Positions 38,601 to 50,339 of a stretch of DNA of 64,000 bases are shown in pieces. The position numbers and the translations under genes are program-made. Positions within the stretch are counted from its first letter, which is position 1; the number at the start of each line of letters is the position of its first letter. Below the pieces are notes generated by a model. The model had not been told where the DNA came from and did no database searches. It saw nothing but the letters and a program-made list of their open reading frames with translations. The DNA is taken from assembly GCA_037903475.1 (NCBI GenBank), contig JBAJFG010000529.1:248001-312000 (forward strand). Reading direction: 5' to 3'. The stretch comes from Ancylostoma caninum. Lineage: Eukaryota; Nematoda; Chromadorea; Rhabditida; Ancylostomatidae.

Positions 38601-40240
38601 AGTTAAATGCTGACTGCCAGGATTTCGTCCGAATTCTCGGATTTCTTGCGCCCTTGGGAGAGCACCAGCTTAATAATCGCAACATTGATCGGAGCCCGTC
38701 AGCTTTTCGTGGAATCTGCCTTTTTTCTACGGTGATGACGCCACGAAGCTTGTGTGCGCGTTTACGCAAATATCATGTGTCCTTTATGTTTTCGTCAAGA
38801 GAAGCGGGATTGAATTGAATGTGAAAGTCGCAATGAGAAAGGACAGCAAAGATGATCGCTCTTAGGTTGCGGCAGTTGATGCACGGGGTTTGTTATGATT
38901 TGGAAAGGACATTGAATAGGGAGCGAGTTAGCTTTTCAGGATGTGTTCGGTGGATATGGGTGGGTAGTCATGTCCCTAGTTTTTCTTAACCAGGGTGTAG
39001 ATGCGTCATTGAGATTAGCCAGGGTGAACGTGTTGACGCCCATATTAATGATAGGGAAATTTCTGAGATGTTTCCGCATCTACCCTGGGTAATCTCAATG
39101 GGATATGCACTCTCTTCTGCAACCACTGTTTTGGGAAAACTTCTAATTCCAAAACTTTACACGTCTAGCACACTATGTGTGTTTTATCGTCGTCGTTTGT
39201 TCCTATGTACAATCAAATTTCTCTTACCAACCCTAAGAATGCGATCTTTTAGCCTTTTTGAGGGAAAATACGACCTAATTCTCGAAGACCAGAAAAAGCC
39301 ATGAAAATCCCTGACATATCCTTGGCCTTTGAGGCTTTGGCTCCAATATTAGTCTGCAAGTCGTTATGATCCCGCAATTATGTGCATCCGTTTTGCATGG
39401 ATAACATGCATGTAATAACCCTTATAATTTTTTCAATTCTTCCCTTGTCCTAATCCTAAGACTTCGAACTTTTCTGTGCCGAATAAAAGACAAGCTGATC
39501 GTGGGAGAACAACGACATGGCAAGTTTGGTGGATAAACAATGGTGAAGTTATGAGTCCACAGAACATACAGAAATCAGTGGTGGAGTAACTGTGGGTTAA
39601 CTCCTTGGGGGTAATTTCCACGCACATGGCTAATTTTGCCACATTTTTTTTGTCTTTTTGCTGATAAACTGTGTTCATGTTGGGAAGCTACATATTTGGT
39701 TCCATACCAGCGTTTAAGTTTATTAAAATTTATGGATCTTGATGATCTTTGAATTTGAAGAACTTTTTTACGCACTTAGAAAATAGAGGAAATACAGTAT
39801 GGGTGATCCTGGATATCTGCGGTTTTAATTTGCTGCCTCGTATAATTGTGCTTTGCATTCACAGACAGTTTTACCGATTTCAAATCCATCGCATTTCCAG
39901 AATCCAATCACATGGAAAGCGTGCTAAAATGCTGCTTATTGCGGGTTACTTCAGGAACTTCGTCGAATATTCGCAAAACTTCAAAAGTGGCCTTCCGATT
40001 CCTCAATTCACTAAAAAAAACCATAGGAACCACATGAACAAGAAATGTTATTTTTAAGGAGTGGTCTGTTTCGCTATTATATGATAGTATCACGATGTTT
40101 TCGAAGTGCGTTTCCATCAATTAGATGTTTAGTGTATCAGCGTTTTTGGGACATCCATGGTACTAAAGCAATTATTGGATCCATCATTGGAAGGATGGGT
40201 AATTCCATATGCAAGGAATACGGTCACCCATCGGCAGCAC
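35700..40240. other. No gene recognised; repeat-rich
   Basis: The 174-codon frame at 35883-36407 is Pro/His/Ser-rich low complexity over a GC-rich patch with GGCCGGCCGGCC at about 36255. Between 36.6 and 39.1 kb there are scattered ACCC/GGGT relics of the palindromic MITE family. Confidence 0.4.
39011..39097. repeat. GGGTAA palindromic MITE, single copy
   Basis: GAGATTAGCCAGGGTGAACG..CATCTACCCTGGGTAATCTC. Further half-copies lie at 36672-36693 (TTAACCCAGGGTAAATG), 40692-40735 (ACGATGGGTAATCTTATTAA) and 42916-42957 (TTTACCATGGGTAATCTCAA). Confidence 0.7.
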
Positions 40241-40243
40241 CTG

Positions 40244-40640
40244 GATATGGTATACTTGGGACCGAATAAAAACCCAATAATTTTGTAACTCCAATCTACA
40301 ATTTAGAAAACAATTTACAGGTCTAGATATTCGAAAATGAGAAAGCCACAAAGCTCTTCTTCTCTTTCGTACAGCGCTATGTTCGACTCTGATGTTGGAA
40401 CGTTCGAAATTTCCATTTATTCGAAATCGAATATTTTTGCTATCGAATGTCGAATATTTCGAATAAATGAAAATTTTCAATGTTCCAACATTGAAGACCA
40501 ATGAAGTGCTGTATGCAAGAGAAGAAGAGCTTTAGGGCTCTCATATTCTCGGATGTCTGGCTGTTAAAACTGTTTCCCAAATTGTCTATGAATGTAACAA
40601 AATTATTCGGTTTTTATTCGGTCGCAAGTATAGGATATGG
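40244..40640. mobile_element. Large palindromic foldback, arms about 195 bp
   Basis: TATACTTGGGACCGAATAAA at 40248 pairs with the reverse complement of sequence ending near 40635; paired blocks continue inward (CAATAATTTTGT, ACAATTTAGAAAAC, AGAAAGCC..AGCTCTTCTTCTCTT, TGTTGGAAC) to a centre at about 40442 rich in TTCGAATA. Pairing is imperfect but continuous over nearly the whole 400 bp. No transposase or coding frame. Confidence 0.75.
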
Positions 40641-40644
40641 ACAA

Positions 40645-43640
40645 TTTCCCATATGAATAAACATGCCTATAGGTGCGAGGTGAAGAATAAATCTGGGTGC
40701 GTTAACACGTTCACGATGGGTAATCTTATTAATGCATAGAAACTAGGATACGTTGCGTAGAAGATAACAGTTTCGGGCTTTTCTAGGAAAAGAGCCACAA
40801 ATCGTTTCCAATGTACGTCACTCTATTCCTGTAATTGTCGCGATAAAATGCTCGACTCTTTTCTCTGAGTAATTCCCTTTTACTGCGGGAGTTCCGCACT
40901 TAGAACGCTCGTGAGGCGCTTACGCTCCACAGGCCTTTTTCCGAGCTGAGAGCAGCCCTGCATGGAAGCCACAAATCAACTCGGCTATTCTGAACCTATT
41001 GCCCTTACTACTTCCATGGTCCCTTTCATTTTGACCTGTTTACCCAAGGGCACCGGATCGGAGGCATCGGTGGCCGGCTAACACTATGCCTGGCCAGGCC
41101 GGCAAGAGTTGTGTCCGGCGCTAAGATGTGCGTGATTAGGCATTGAACGACGATGTTTTGCCGCTGCAAAAGTGGCGAAAGGGGGAGGAGTGAGGTGAGC
41201 GCCGCGGATGACTTTGTTCGGCTCGCTGGCGACGACGGCCAGCAGCAGCGGTTTCCGCCCGATTATTTGTCCTCCACTTGGTCGATAATATGAAATATAG
41301 AATAGGTGGACTGCAGTTGAGGCTGCAGCGAAGAGATCGGGGACCGAGTTGGCTGGAGGATGGGTGCAGGGGATTGTTGAAGATGTGAGCTATTGGATGT
41401 GGCCACAAGTGTGTATATGTGGGTAGAGTTGTGGAAAAAAGGAGGTGTTTATTTGGGTAAGTGTGACTCGTAGAGGTTCAAGGGTTCAGAACATTTTTTG
41501 GAAATAACCGCGGCCTCCGGGAATTTTTTCTAGCTGGAATTGGAGCTTAGCAAGCTAGGATTGCAGCTATGGAGGAGGGGGGTGCACTAAAAGGTCTCAG
41601 AATATGTGATAAAATTGCAGTTCTATCAAATTTTTCTAATAGGAATGTAGTAAACCAAATAGGGTAAGCTCGCTAGGTGTGGCTCAACCTCTCTCTCTAC
41701 CTGTTAAAATTTTCTGATTTTTGTCAGGAAAAACATGAAGGAAACTGAAAGATGAATCCGAGGATTGTCATAGAGGCTTGTGTGGTATTGTGGGATTTAA
41801 TAAAGTTTTCCAGGAATGGAACTAAAGAGTTATTAAGCCCCTTAGGCTGTTTATGCCTGTGCCAATGCTGCACTTACAAAGTATGAACTCTTAGGAGAAA
41901 TACAGATCGAGATATCTTGCTGTTTAGGTTCTCAGGAACAGTAAATGACTAGGAAGGACCTGTATTATTCCGAAAAGTAGTGAGCTTACCTATATTATGT
42001 AGTAGATTCTATGCTTACATTTTAAGCTGTCGCTATACTTCTTGAGGAGTATAGCACCTAGCATTGCCATCGTCTGGGTGACTCCGTGTTTGATGCGTAT
42101 TGATTGTGGGCGGACCGATCTCGGCGGCTGACCGTGAATGATCGATACGTATCAAAGATGAAGCCACTGCTACGACAGCGATGATATATGTCATGCGAGG
42201 AGTATACCGCAGTCTTAGGGTAAGTGTATTCCCCTAAGTCTAGTAAGAATTCAAAATTGTTTTAAAAAACTAAAAAGGTTCGAAAAATTGGCAAATTTCG
42301 CTATTTTTGAGTGTGAACAGCCCATGCTTCACCCATTCCCTTGTAACGTGTCCAATTTTTTTTAGTGTAAAATCTTCTAGAATTCTTATTTTGTTCCCTA
42401 AATTTTGTGGTTTTGTCCACAGCACCGAACTTGTTCCGGATGCTTCTCTGCCCATCAATATCGCCGACATAAAGGATGTGAAGTGGTATAGCGCGTGATT
42501 TGTGTGTGCTTAGTGAGCAGACGAGAAGGCCAATTTACGACTCATTACGTAAAGTGCGTCGAAATGACTGATTTTGCAATGATTTGCGATGAAGAGGGAT
42601 GTGCTGAGGATTCTTGCAGTTTTGACCTACCACCGATCGATTGTTCGTTTTTGTGTAAGATTGCGAAGTTTAGTGGATGTTTTAGTTTTTATGGGAAATT
42701 GTAAGCCTTACTGAATTACTTGGAGGACCCTGGTAAGTCAACTACATACGTAACAACGATGTGTTTTGGATTTTTTTTTGAACTCTGATAAATCATTGGA
42801 AGGATGGGTAAGCTCATACTTATGGGTAATCATACTGGGGTAGCAGCAGTGTGGAGATAACATCAAACGTGGGTAAACATGGTGATGGGTGCCAGGCAAA
42901 CGGTAAATTTGAATGCGTTGACCCGTTTACCATGGGTAATCTCAATGATGCATCCGGGAACTGGTGTGAAGGAGGCCTTACTGTGCCACTTACCATTCCC
43001 CAGATATCGTCTACTTACCTATAGATCCCCGGTACTCGAGGGCTTAAGCGAATTTGTACTGTTCATGGGTTAACCGCAACAGACACAATTGTTCAAAGAA
43101 TTAGAGAAAGTTAACCTGTGTTCTACATCATTCTGCTCCGCCCCTTTTTCACCACTATGCTGATGGTTACGGAGTGAACGTTACGACATCATAGTCTGGA
43201 AATTGAGCGAATAAATTGCTATAAAGCTAGTTAACGAGAAAATTGTTTCATTCTCTTTCTCTCTATCCCCCCCCCCCTCTCCCCACCCCTCGCTCTCCCC
43301 CTTACCCTTTTCAACTAAGCAGACGTATGTCTCTTGTCGTCTGTTTCCTCCTCAAATTTTGAACTTTCCTTCTATCCGCGAGTTTCTTTCCTTCCGTGGA
43401 ACTTTACTGCATAGTAACTTGCTATTGAAACTCCTCCTCTGGTTTGGGTGCTTTTCCAGGATTTTCCAAGATTGCTTTGAATTTTGTGGGCATTACGCAT
43501 TGAAATGTGGTGAAAACTTCGTCAAGGAATTTTTTTCATCTCGCTCCAGAACGAGTTTTCTTGTAGAATTTGACGTGTTTTTTTTTCGATTTTCCTGCAT
43601 TTTCTGAACGTCGCAAGCATTACTATAGGAAGGAAGTTTT
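40645..43640. other. No complete gene recognised
   Basis: MITE half-copies at 40.69 and 42.9 kb, an ATTGGAAGGATGGGTAA word shared by 40182 and 42796, exon-like fragments at 42.2-42.5 kb, and a C-rich tract at 43.27-43.31 kb just before the outron of the KIAA1143-like gene. Confidence 0.4.
42150..42500 (+). other. Isolated exon-like fragments
   Basis: A frame reading DEATATTAMIYVMRGVYRSL ends at a clean GTAAGT donor (42221), and after a good TTTTGTCCACAG acceptor (ends 42420) a frame reads TELVPDASLPINIADIKDVK then WYSA and stop. The phases do not match (0 against 1), and joining in the phase-0 frame gives a short Cys/His run instead. An upstream inverted repeat (TTGATGCGTATTGAT / ATCGATACGTATCAA) suggests repeat DNA. 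Not assigned. Confidence 0.2.
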
Positions 43641-43747
43641 TAAGTAGTAGGAAATTTTTCTCAATTACCTCATTTACTTTCTCAATTATTCTATTATGTT
43701 TTTCTCAATTACTAATAGGAAGTTTTTCTCAATTACCATGATTCCAG

Positions 43748-44472
43748 ATGTCGCAGAAACCGCTAACATACAAGCAGAAATCTGGCATAGCGTTCATAGA
43801 GCAGGATGATCCACCGTTTATTAAAGAAATGAAGAAGAAAATGGGCTACAAAGAGCCGCCGAAGCTTGAGGATAAGGTCAGTCCCATTCTGCTGATTCTT
43901 TGTTGGAGATTTTCTGAAGAAAAAAAGTTTATTTTAGTTCCAAGATGAAGAAGGACCAGCAGATATTGATGATCCACAGTCAGAGTTACTGCGAATGAAA
44001 GAGGAGGATCGACCTCAGGTAGGTTTTTTTTTGCCTTAGCGGCTGAAAGGAGCCTGATAGGCCTAAATGATGAATTCAGCTCTGCTTCAGGTAGTGGTAT
44101 TAGATCCAGAGACCGATCTTTCCCGTGAGGAAATGAACAAGGAACTGGCAGCTAAACAGAAGGAGGACGATGGTGGGTATTTTAGGAGCATCCATGCCCC
44201 AAGACTCACTAAATAGGCTTGGAAAGGTTATAAGTAGTAGTTGGTGCTTTGTGGTGAGAAAATTGCGGTTAACATACATATATGGACTTTTTTCAGAACG
44301 CAAAATTGCTGAAGGCAAGATCACCTTCAAGAAACCTGTCAAAAGGCCTACAGAGACTGATGAGAAAGAAAAGGAAACAATAAAGGAGAAGAAAAAGAGA
44401 GGCGAGGAAGTGAAACAGCCGGAGAGTCGATTATTATCTTTTGGTGACGATGAGGAGGAGGAAGATGATTGA
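43748..44472 (+). CDS. KIAA1143-like protein (DUF4604), four exons
   Basis: Exons 43748-43876, 43938-44018, 44091-44172 and 44297-44472 join to a 155-residue protein; human KIAA1143 is about 154 residues. All junctions are GT..AG with short introns (61, 72 and 124 bp). Seen: an N-terminal block containing GYKEPP (human GYREGP), the hallmark block RPQVVVLDPE in the middle with the following DLSREEM helix, the conserved KPVKRPT segment, a Lys/Glu-rich stretch, and the C-terminal LLSFGDDEEEEDD tail matching human LLSFDNEDE. The family is widespread in animals, carries the DUF4604 domain and has no firmly established function; the charged, low-complexity composition suggests a disordered nuclear protein, which is inference. 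The acceptor ATTCCAG lies directly before the ATG after a T-rich stretch with five TTTCTCAATTA-type repeats (43657-43740), as expected for a trans-spliced outron. No canonical AATAAA follows closely; TATAAAA near 44552 may serve. Intact, with no sign of transfer. Confidence 0.93.
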
Positions 44473-44799
44473 TATTTTTAGCTCGAGTTTCTCTTTCTGA
44501 CCCGGAATTTGTCCTTGTAATGATATCGTGACATTTACCTCTGTATAATGTGTATAAAATAATTGTTAATTCTTTGAAAACTGAGATTGGAGGCCATTGC
44601 ACTGTGAGTAATTTCTATCCATGTATGTATGAATCCATGTATGAAGTAGAGACAGGCGACTTCCACAGCAGAAACTGTTTTTTCAAATAGTATGCAGGAA
44701 AATGTCGATGTTTTGTACCGTTGGACGTCCAGACTAATCCATCATCGGGAGGTGGCCTGATTTGAAGAAATAGGCAAGGCACGTAGCACGTAAGTCAGC

Positions 44800-45120
44800 C
44801 TGAATGCTCACTTATATCATGCCCTACCTAGTGGATCGTGGGTTGAGATAATGTAGGGAAAGGAGTTATGGCTTTCCGGCCTCTATGCGCCCTTTCCACA
44901 GCGGTGCAAGTCTTTTCACCTGTATAGGAGCTGGCGCAATCCTCCCCATATTGAACCAGCGTCGTTCTTTGTCCGGGCACCGTCTCTCCTTCACCGTCCA
45001 TGAGCCCGTTTCTCCGGATCTTCCTCATTACGGGGTGCCGGCGCACCCCCAACTCAGCAGTGGACCCGTCTTCACGAAACCCTAGTACAGGTGTACCTCT
45101 CACACTACTGTAGACTCGTC
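44800..45120. other. GC-rich, repeat-like block of unknown type
   Basis: Compositionally distinct from its flanks, with a 92-codon open frame on the minus strand (contains VRRHPVMRKIRRNGLMDGEG) lacking any recognised domain or splice context. Possibly the tail of a transposable element. Confidence 0.3.
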
Positions 45121-45129
45121 TGGTAGCGT

Positions 45130-47380
45130 CTTTCCCACCAATGAGTGCATGTGCATCCTCACGCAGCTGTGGCTTTTCTAGAATTCTATTGTGAATTCCA
45201 CCAATGATGTTCCTCTCATCCTTACTGTTTCCCGTCTATAGTCTGATCCACGGTGGAAGATAGTTGGGGAAACGCCGCAGAGAAAAAGAGGGCGGGAAAG
45301 TGCGCGGAGATCGGAGAGGGTGCAGGGAGAAACATACACTGCACGAATACTCAATTATCATCGCTGGCGAAGCAGGCTATACCTGGCTCGACCCCTTCTC
45401 CCTAAACCGTACTCATGCGCATGTTGTCCTTTGCATGATAAACACAGACAATTAAACTCCAAAATCATTCATTTTCACTGTGATATAAACAACTGTCTTA
45501 CCAGCGACAAAAAGTTGACCAAAACACCTGTCAATTAAGGTGAAAATAAAAATCTGCATACTTTTCATAACTTGACACGTTTAACATCATGTTGTAATCA
45601 GATTTTATTTGTAGAGGCTGTTGCTTTTGTGCACAAACACACACATAAATAGCCAATTATTATTAACTATGACAGCTTCTAAATCAGCTAAAGTGGAACC
45701 ACGTCCATCACGGGTCGATTGATTATTTGGTGGGTGATGACAATGACATAACGTGGATTGTGCCATCTTTTTTCCAATTTAACTATTTAAGTGACGTGCT
45801 GTGTTTCTGGAAGATCCGATTTCCAGTCGCTGTGCTGATAGGCTCACTGGTGATTCAGCGCTGCCGCGCGGCTAGAACCGTCTCAGCAGCACATGACGCG
45901 CGACATCGCTTTACTTCTGTTTATCTCAGAGTTTTCAAGCGCAGCTAGCTAGTTGCACTCTAAGAACTTTATGAATCAGCTTTAGCGCGCGCTGCTATAT
46001 TTATTCGAGCGTACCTAAGATTTATGGTCCAGCCGGAGTATATAAGAAGGGCAGTCAACAAGAGGGCACACAGTTTGGCCTCATTAGCGGGAGGACGCAC
46101 TCTGACTATGACCGGTCTCCTGCTTTTTTTTTTGTTTTCTAACGCATTTTTGTAGAATTGGCTACACCGTTTATGTTGCACTGCTCTCTTCTCTGAATAA
46201 TGTTTTAAAATTTTGCTTTCGTCTCCTCGCTTCTACTTTTGTTTTAATTAACGTTTGGGATCCAAAGGAGAATAAGGAATTATTAGGGTGGTAAATTGGG
46301 AATGTGGGTTTTTGCATGGAATACAATATCCTCTAAATACAAAGCTACAGCAACATCTCAGTCTCGGTTTTATCCAGAACTAGTATTATTTTGTTCAGCT
46401 CAAGTTGAGAGATTCTTTTATTATCTTCGCTTGATAAGCTTTCGGCGCATAATGCCTTCTTCAGATCCTAACAAGAAGTAAGTCACATACAACACATAAC
46501 GACAACTAATGGACAACTATCCGCACCCACCTAGCGTGTCACCAGAAGGAATACAATAAATTCGTTTTCGGACTACAATGGGTATTCATGCGGGATTTCG
46601 TGATACTCTAATCTCCTTTGGTCGATATATTGTTATTCCAACTGCTTTTTAAAAAGAATTAGTATTGGAGAACCTTTGACATCCTCCACACAGAGAATAA
46701 CCGCTCTTGTGCGGGATATTGCCGTGCCGTGACCTAAAATAGCAGCTTATCTAAGTTTTAGTTTCGTCGCGCTTTTTCCTGTGTCATGTGCTATGCTTTT
46801 TCTTAAATTTTCCTGAGATTTACCGAAGAAAATGCTTGCCTGTTTTCATAAGTGCTGACCTATTCGGCAGCCACAAGCCCGACTTCTGATTCTAGATATG
46901 AAAGGCATGGCAGTTCGAGAATCAATCGATCACAAATTCGGTTTAGTTACCCAAGTTCGGGGCCATTTTCGAGTAGTCGATTGTCGCATGAATTTATTCA
47001 GATAACACAGTAAAGATTCTCCTGAATCTTTGTGTGGCCTGCGGTAGGTGATCTGCTGCGGTATTACCTTCATTAAGGACATAAAACACAGGGAATGCAA
47101 ATTCGAAATTTTTGGTCGGTCTTAGAAATTTTCTTAAATGTTTGGAATGAAGTAAGACGTATTTCATTATTTGTATATCAAAAAATATTCCACAAAAGAC
47201 TCTCTCAGATAGTATGAAGTGTTTGACAAGAGGTTCTTGACAACACTTTCATAGACACGTTGAAACTTCATCGCGCATTTCCAATTTACCACCCTAGTAA
47301 CTTGAGAAATAGTGCCCCGAACGTTACAAATGCCCACCAATCCAATTACTCACCTTAGGTACTGAGTTCGAACATTGAGT
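45130..47380. other. No gene recognised
   Basis: A TATATAAG lies at 46039 next to a GC-patch (45.83-45.99 kb) but no coding exon follows. Contains the SL1-like 22-mer. Confidence 0.4.
46940..46961 (+). other. SL1-like 22-mer without a donor site
   Basis: GGTTTAGTTACCCAAGTTCG then GG matches the nematode spliced leader SL1 at 19 of 22 positions. The leader gene would need GT directly after position 22; here the next bases are GCC, and no Sm-site context was seen. It is either chance, a decayed SL gene, or a relic of a retroposed trans-spliced message. Confidence 0.3.
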
Positions 47381-47388
47381 TCCGTTAA

Positions 47389-47744
47389 AGGCACCACCCA
47401 CGGGAACTTCCATGTCACTGTTTTAGATACTTCCAATTTAGCATGTATGATAACAGTAGCGGAAAGACTCGTGTTTTACTCTGCAAAAAGTGGGGTTGCG
47501 TGCTGGCGCACATTTTCGGCGAGTTTGTCTTTCTGATTTCGCAGAGAACCAGGCGTTGGAAAAGGCAGCATTATTAATCCTTCGAGCCTCGGGTTCTCAC
47601 TCTATGGTTCGCGCAATTCGACCAAACCTGTTGCACAACACTGCAACTATTATGAATCGTCAGGATGCCAGTTTCCAGAGCTATTGGGAACATTCGGCTC
47701 TGTGCTGAAATGGTGAATACAAGAAACACCGTGGGTGCTATCCT
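47389..47744. mobile_element. TTAA-type element, degraded copy
   Basis: Left end TTAA then AGGCACCACCCACGG; right end CCGTGGGTGCTATCCT. The right-hand TTAA is lost (TGGC). About 356 bp. It lies about 200 bp upstream of the TIL gene 1 start and may overlap its promoter or outron. Confidence 0.55.
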
Positions 47745-47950
47745 TGGCGCTGGATGTTTAACAACAGATAAAAAAAACAACGGCACCTTATAAATTGGCT
47801 AACTGACTGGCTGGGAAAATAAAAAGACTCAAGGCACCATAGTGTACAGTGATTCCATTTGCTGAAGTTCTGTTGAGACTTTCCGCGCATGTATTTATCA
47901 GTATTAACGTAACCACGTGGTTATTGCAGGAAAGGGAAAGATCGCACCCC

Positions 47951-49661
47951 ATGGGCTCATTGAGTAACATTTTGAAGCTGGCAATAATTGTAAGTTACCT
48001 ACCACTTCGGAAATAGTTTCTACCTTGTTTAATACTAACATCTGTATACATGTATCATATGCATGTATTTATGAATTTTAGGCTCTGGTTCTTGTTCTTA
48101 CACACAGCCAACAAGACGAGGAAGGTGAGTATTTCATAGAAAAGCGTGGTAACAAAGGCAGGATACTTGGCATTTCAAAGTGAGACCAATCCCATAATAT
48201 AAATGTGAAAGACGCTGATCTCGAATCCAATCTTTACTTCTGCTATAACGCGCTGCAAAAAAAGTTGTGAACGTTTTTCCCTGCAGTGCACGTGACATCA
48301 AAGGATACGTCTGTGGCTATAGCTATGCATTCTTTTTTTCAATTTAATGTTGCATGTGGAGGTCATTTGTCATGCTCGTCTCGGATCCAGTACCCATTCC
48401 GAACCTTATTCCCATTTTTATAGTTCTACAATAGATGGGAATGAAAACCTCGCCTATATGATGTACTGAAGTTTCAATAATACTAAGCAGCAAGTCGTAG
48501 TTTTGAGACCAATCAATCCATTACATGGGTGAGACTTGCTGAATGTAATTCTAAAAAATAATGACCAGACAATGGAATTTTACTCTAAGATACTTGCCAA
48601 CAATATTTCTGAACTTTCGAGAGCTGCACGTAATGATGTGGTGTTTTGATAACGTATGGAACTTCGAACTCGCCCAATTCACGAAATAGTTCAATCTCAA
48701 CGAGTACTTTGCTCTCTTCGATCCCACTTAGATCGAACCCCTCCTGGTTCTGGCTTAGCTTAGAGCAAAAACGTTTTGGCAAGTCACTCTGTTTCCCCCT
48801 AGCTACTTATCTATCTAGAGTAAACCGGTGTCCTTTAAATCACTTTATGGTACATATATTATTCCCGTATGGAACATAAAATAACTGAGGCTCTTCGAAA
48901 AGGCTTAAAGGCAGCGGCCCACCTCATCCGCGTGGTGGAGGTTATAGCAGATTTTGCATCTCCTCGACACGCTGATTCCAGCGCTATACATAAATTGCCT
49001 CGACACGGTCTCTGAACCCGTCTTTCTGGACGGGGTCTGTAACAGTCTGCTAGGCCGAGTTGAAGCCGTTGATCTTATCGATTGAAGATGCCAAGACTCA
49101 TTGGTCAACAAAGCAGCCGTTGCGGGTAACCAGCACAGCTTGGAGCGATCCGTCTCCCGGCTCCAAGGTGTAGCCAGTTCGACCCTTTTAAAAACGGTGC
49201 TTTCGTCACTTTGTATCTGTTGATGTACATACATAACTGGGATCAACATGGAAAGAAGGTCTGGGATACGTTGATGTTTCCAACACGTGAAACGAGGTGG
49301 GCCCCTGCTTTTAAATTGGGAAATTCTGCTCAGGTAAGCGTACGTACGTAGGTCTTGTTGTATAGCACAGTATCATTTTTTGTACACGTTTATCATTTGA
49401 GGAAAACATTCTTGCTGCAACACTTATATAATTGATTTAGGGCTCTGCGGAGAGAACGAGATCAGCACTGGTTGCTACAAAGGTTGCGAACCTGCGTGCC
49501 CCCATGTGAGTATAGCTTGAAAATAGTTCACTTTATCACAATTAACATAATAGTCTTTGCAGGTAGGATGTGCCCGATTTTGCGCATTAGGTGGATGCAC
49601 ATGCAAATCTGGATATGTCCGTAACGCATCTGGCAAATGCGTTTCGACAGATCAATGTTGA
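47951..49661 (+). CDS. TIL-domain serine protease inhibitor 1 (Arg at predicted P1)
   Basis: Exons 47951-47989, 48082-48124, 49441-49505 and 49563-49661 join to 81 residues; intron phases are 0, 1, 0. Residues 1 to about 21 form a signal peptide (hydrophobic core LAIIALVLVL), so the product should be secreted. The rest is one trypsin-inhibitor-like (TIL) domain with all ten cysteines: CGENE, TGC, KGC, PAC, then GCARFCALGGCTCKSGY and a final GKC..DQC. In the Ascaris/AceKI type of this family the reactive bond lies between cysteines 5 and 6; that loop here is C-A-R-F-C, which puts Arg at P1 and predicts inhibition of trypsin-like proteases. An acceptor TTATTGCAG (47921-47929) sits 21 bp before the ATG, consistent with trans-splicing. 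AATAAA at 49791-49796 is 130 bp after the stop. Intron 2 (1316 bp) contains a TTAA-flanked MITE and another lies just upstream. First of three related genes. Confidence 0.92.
48909..49310. mobile_element. TTAA-type element in intron 2 of TIL gene 1
   Basis: Flanked by TTAA on both sides (48905-48908 and 49311-49314). Ends are AGGCAGCGGCCCACCTC and GAGGTGGGCCCCTGCTT, about 17 bp of matching inverted repeat with one or two mismatches. 402 bp, GC-rich compared with the intron. The open frame in its interior is not a gene. Confidence 0.75.
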
Positions 49662-49790
49662 AAAAGACATCGCATTGTACCATAAACTTTCCCTTATACC
49701 TCCATTTTTTCCCCTATATAATTCGACAGTAAACATTTATTCTCGAAAATATGCGTTTTGAAAATGAGAAAAACAGTGTTGGGAACTGGG

Positions 49791-49796
49791 AATAAA
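49791..49796 (+). terminator. AATAAA poly(A) signal, TIL gene 1
   Basis: GGGAATAAAGG, 130 bp after the stop codon. Confidence 0.7.
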
Positions 49797-49799
49797 GGT

Positions 49800-50335
49800 T
49801 GTTCTATTTAGCAAACTAATCTAGCATAAGCATAACAGAGTTGACTTGAATTTTACGTTAAAAGCCGTAGTTTTTACATTTGGGCGTCATGTGAATTTCG
49901 GAACAGAGTGCCAGGATACACCAACGCTCTCTCCGGGTTCAAACTGGGCTTCGTGAAAAGATCGAAAAACAAAAAGGGATTCGTAAGCACGAAGCCCTGA
50001 GAAAAACTGCGTTTTTGTTAGTTGTAAGGAAGGCGTTACGTTTATGTACATATACATACGAGTGAAGACAAAAAAAAGGCTACAGGAGTGCTCGTCTTCT
50101 AGAGGTAGCACCAACGGAAAAAATTGCCCTCGAGATTTTTGAATATCTTTTTTTTGAATCGAGGATTTGTCATAGTTTGAACAGTTCCCGCAACAGCGGA
50201 AACACACTGCTTTAACACATTCGCGACAACGCAAATTTTCTGCTCAGGGCCACTTTGGACAAAAGCGAGTTTGCGCTTGTTTCTCATCGGAGTTGCGAGA
50301 ATTAGGGCATATTTGACGTGCTGATCACAAACATG
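49800..50335. other. No gene recognised
   Basis: Spacer between TIL gene 1 and the TACAGTA satellite; a 115-codon minus frame is open but featureless. Confidence 0.45.
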
Positions 50336-50339
50336 CCAT

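Noticed and set aside
43270..43320. C-rich tract as a regulatory element
   Set aside because: Looks like an ordinary simple repeat; nothing ties it to the downstream gene beyond proximity.
48905..49249. 114-codon frame on - inside TIL gene 1 intron
   Set aside because: Lies wholly within a TTAA-type element with inverted ends.
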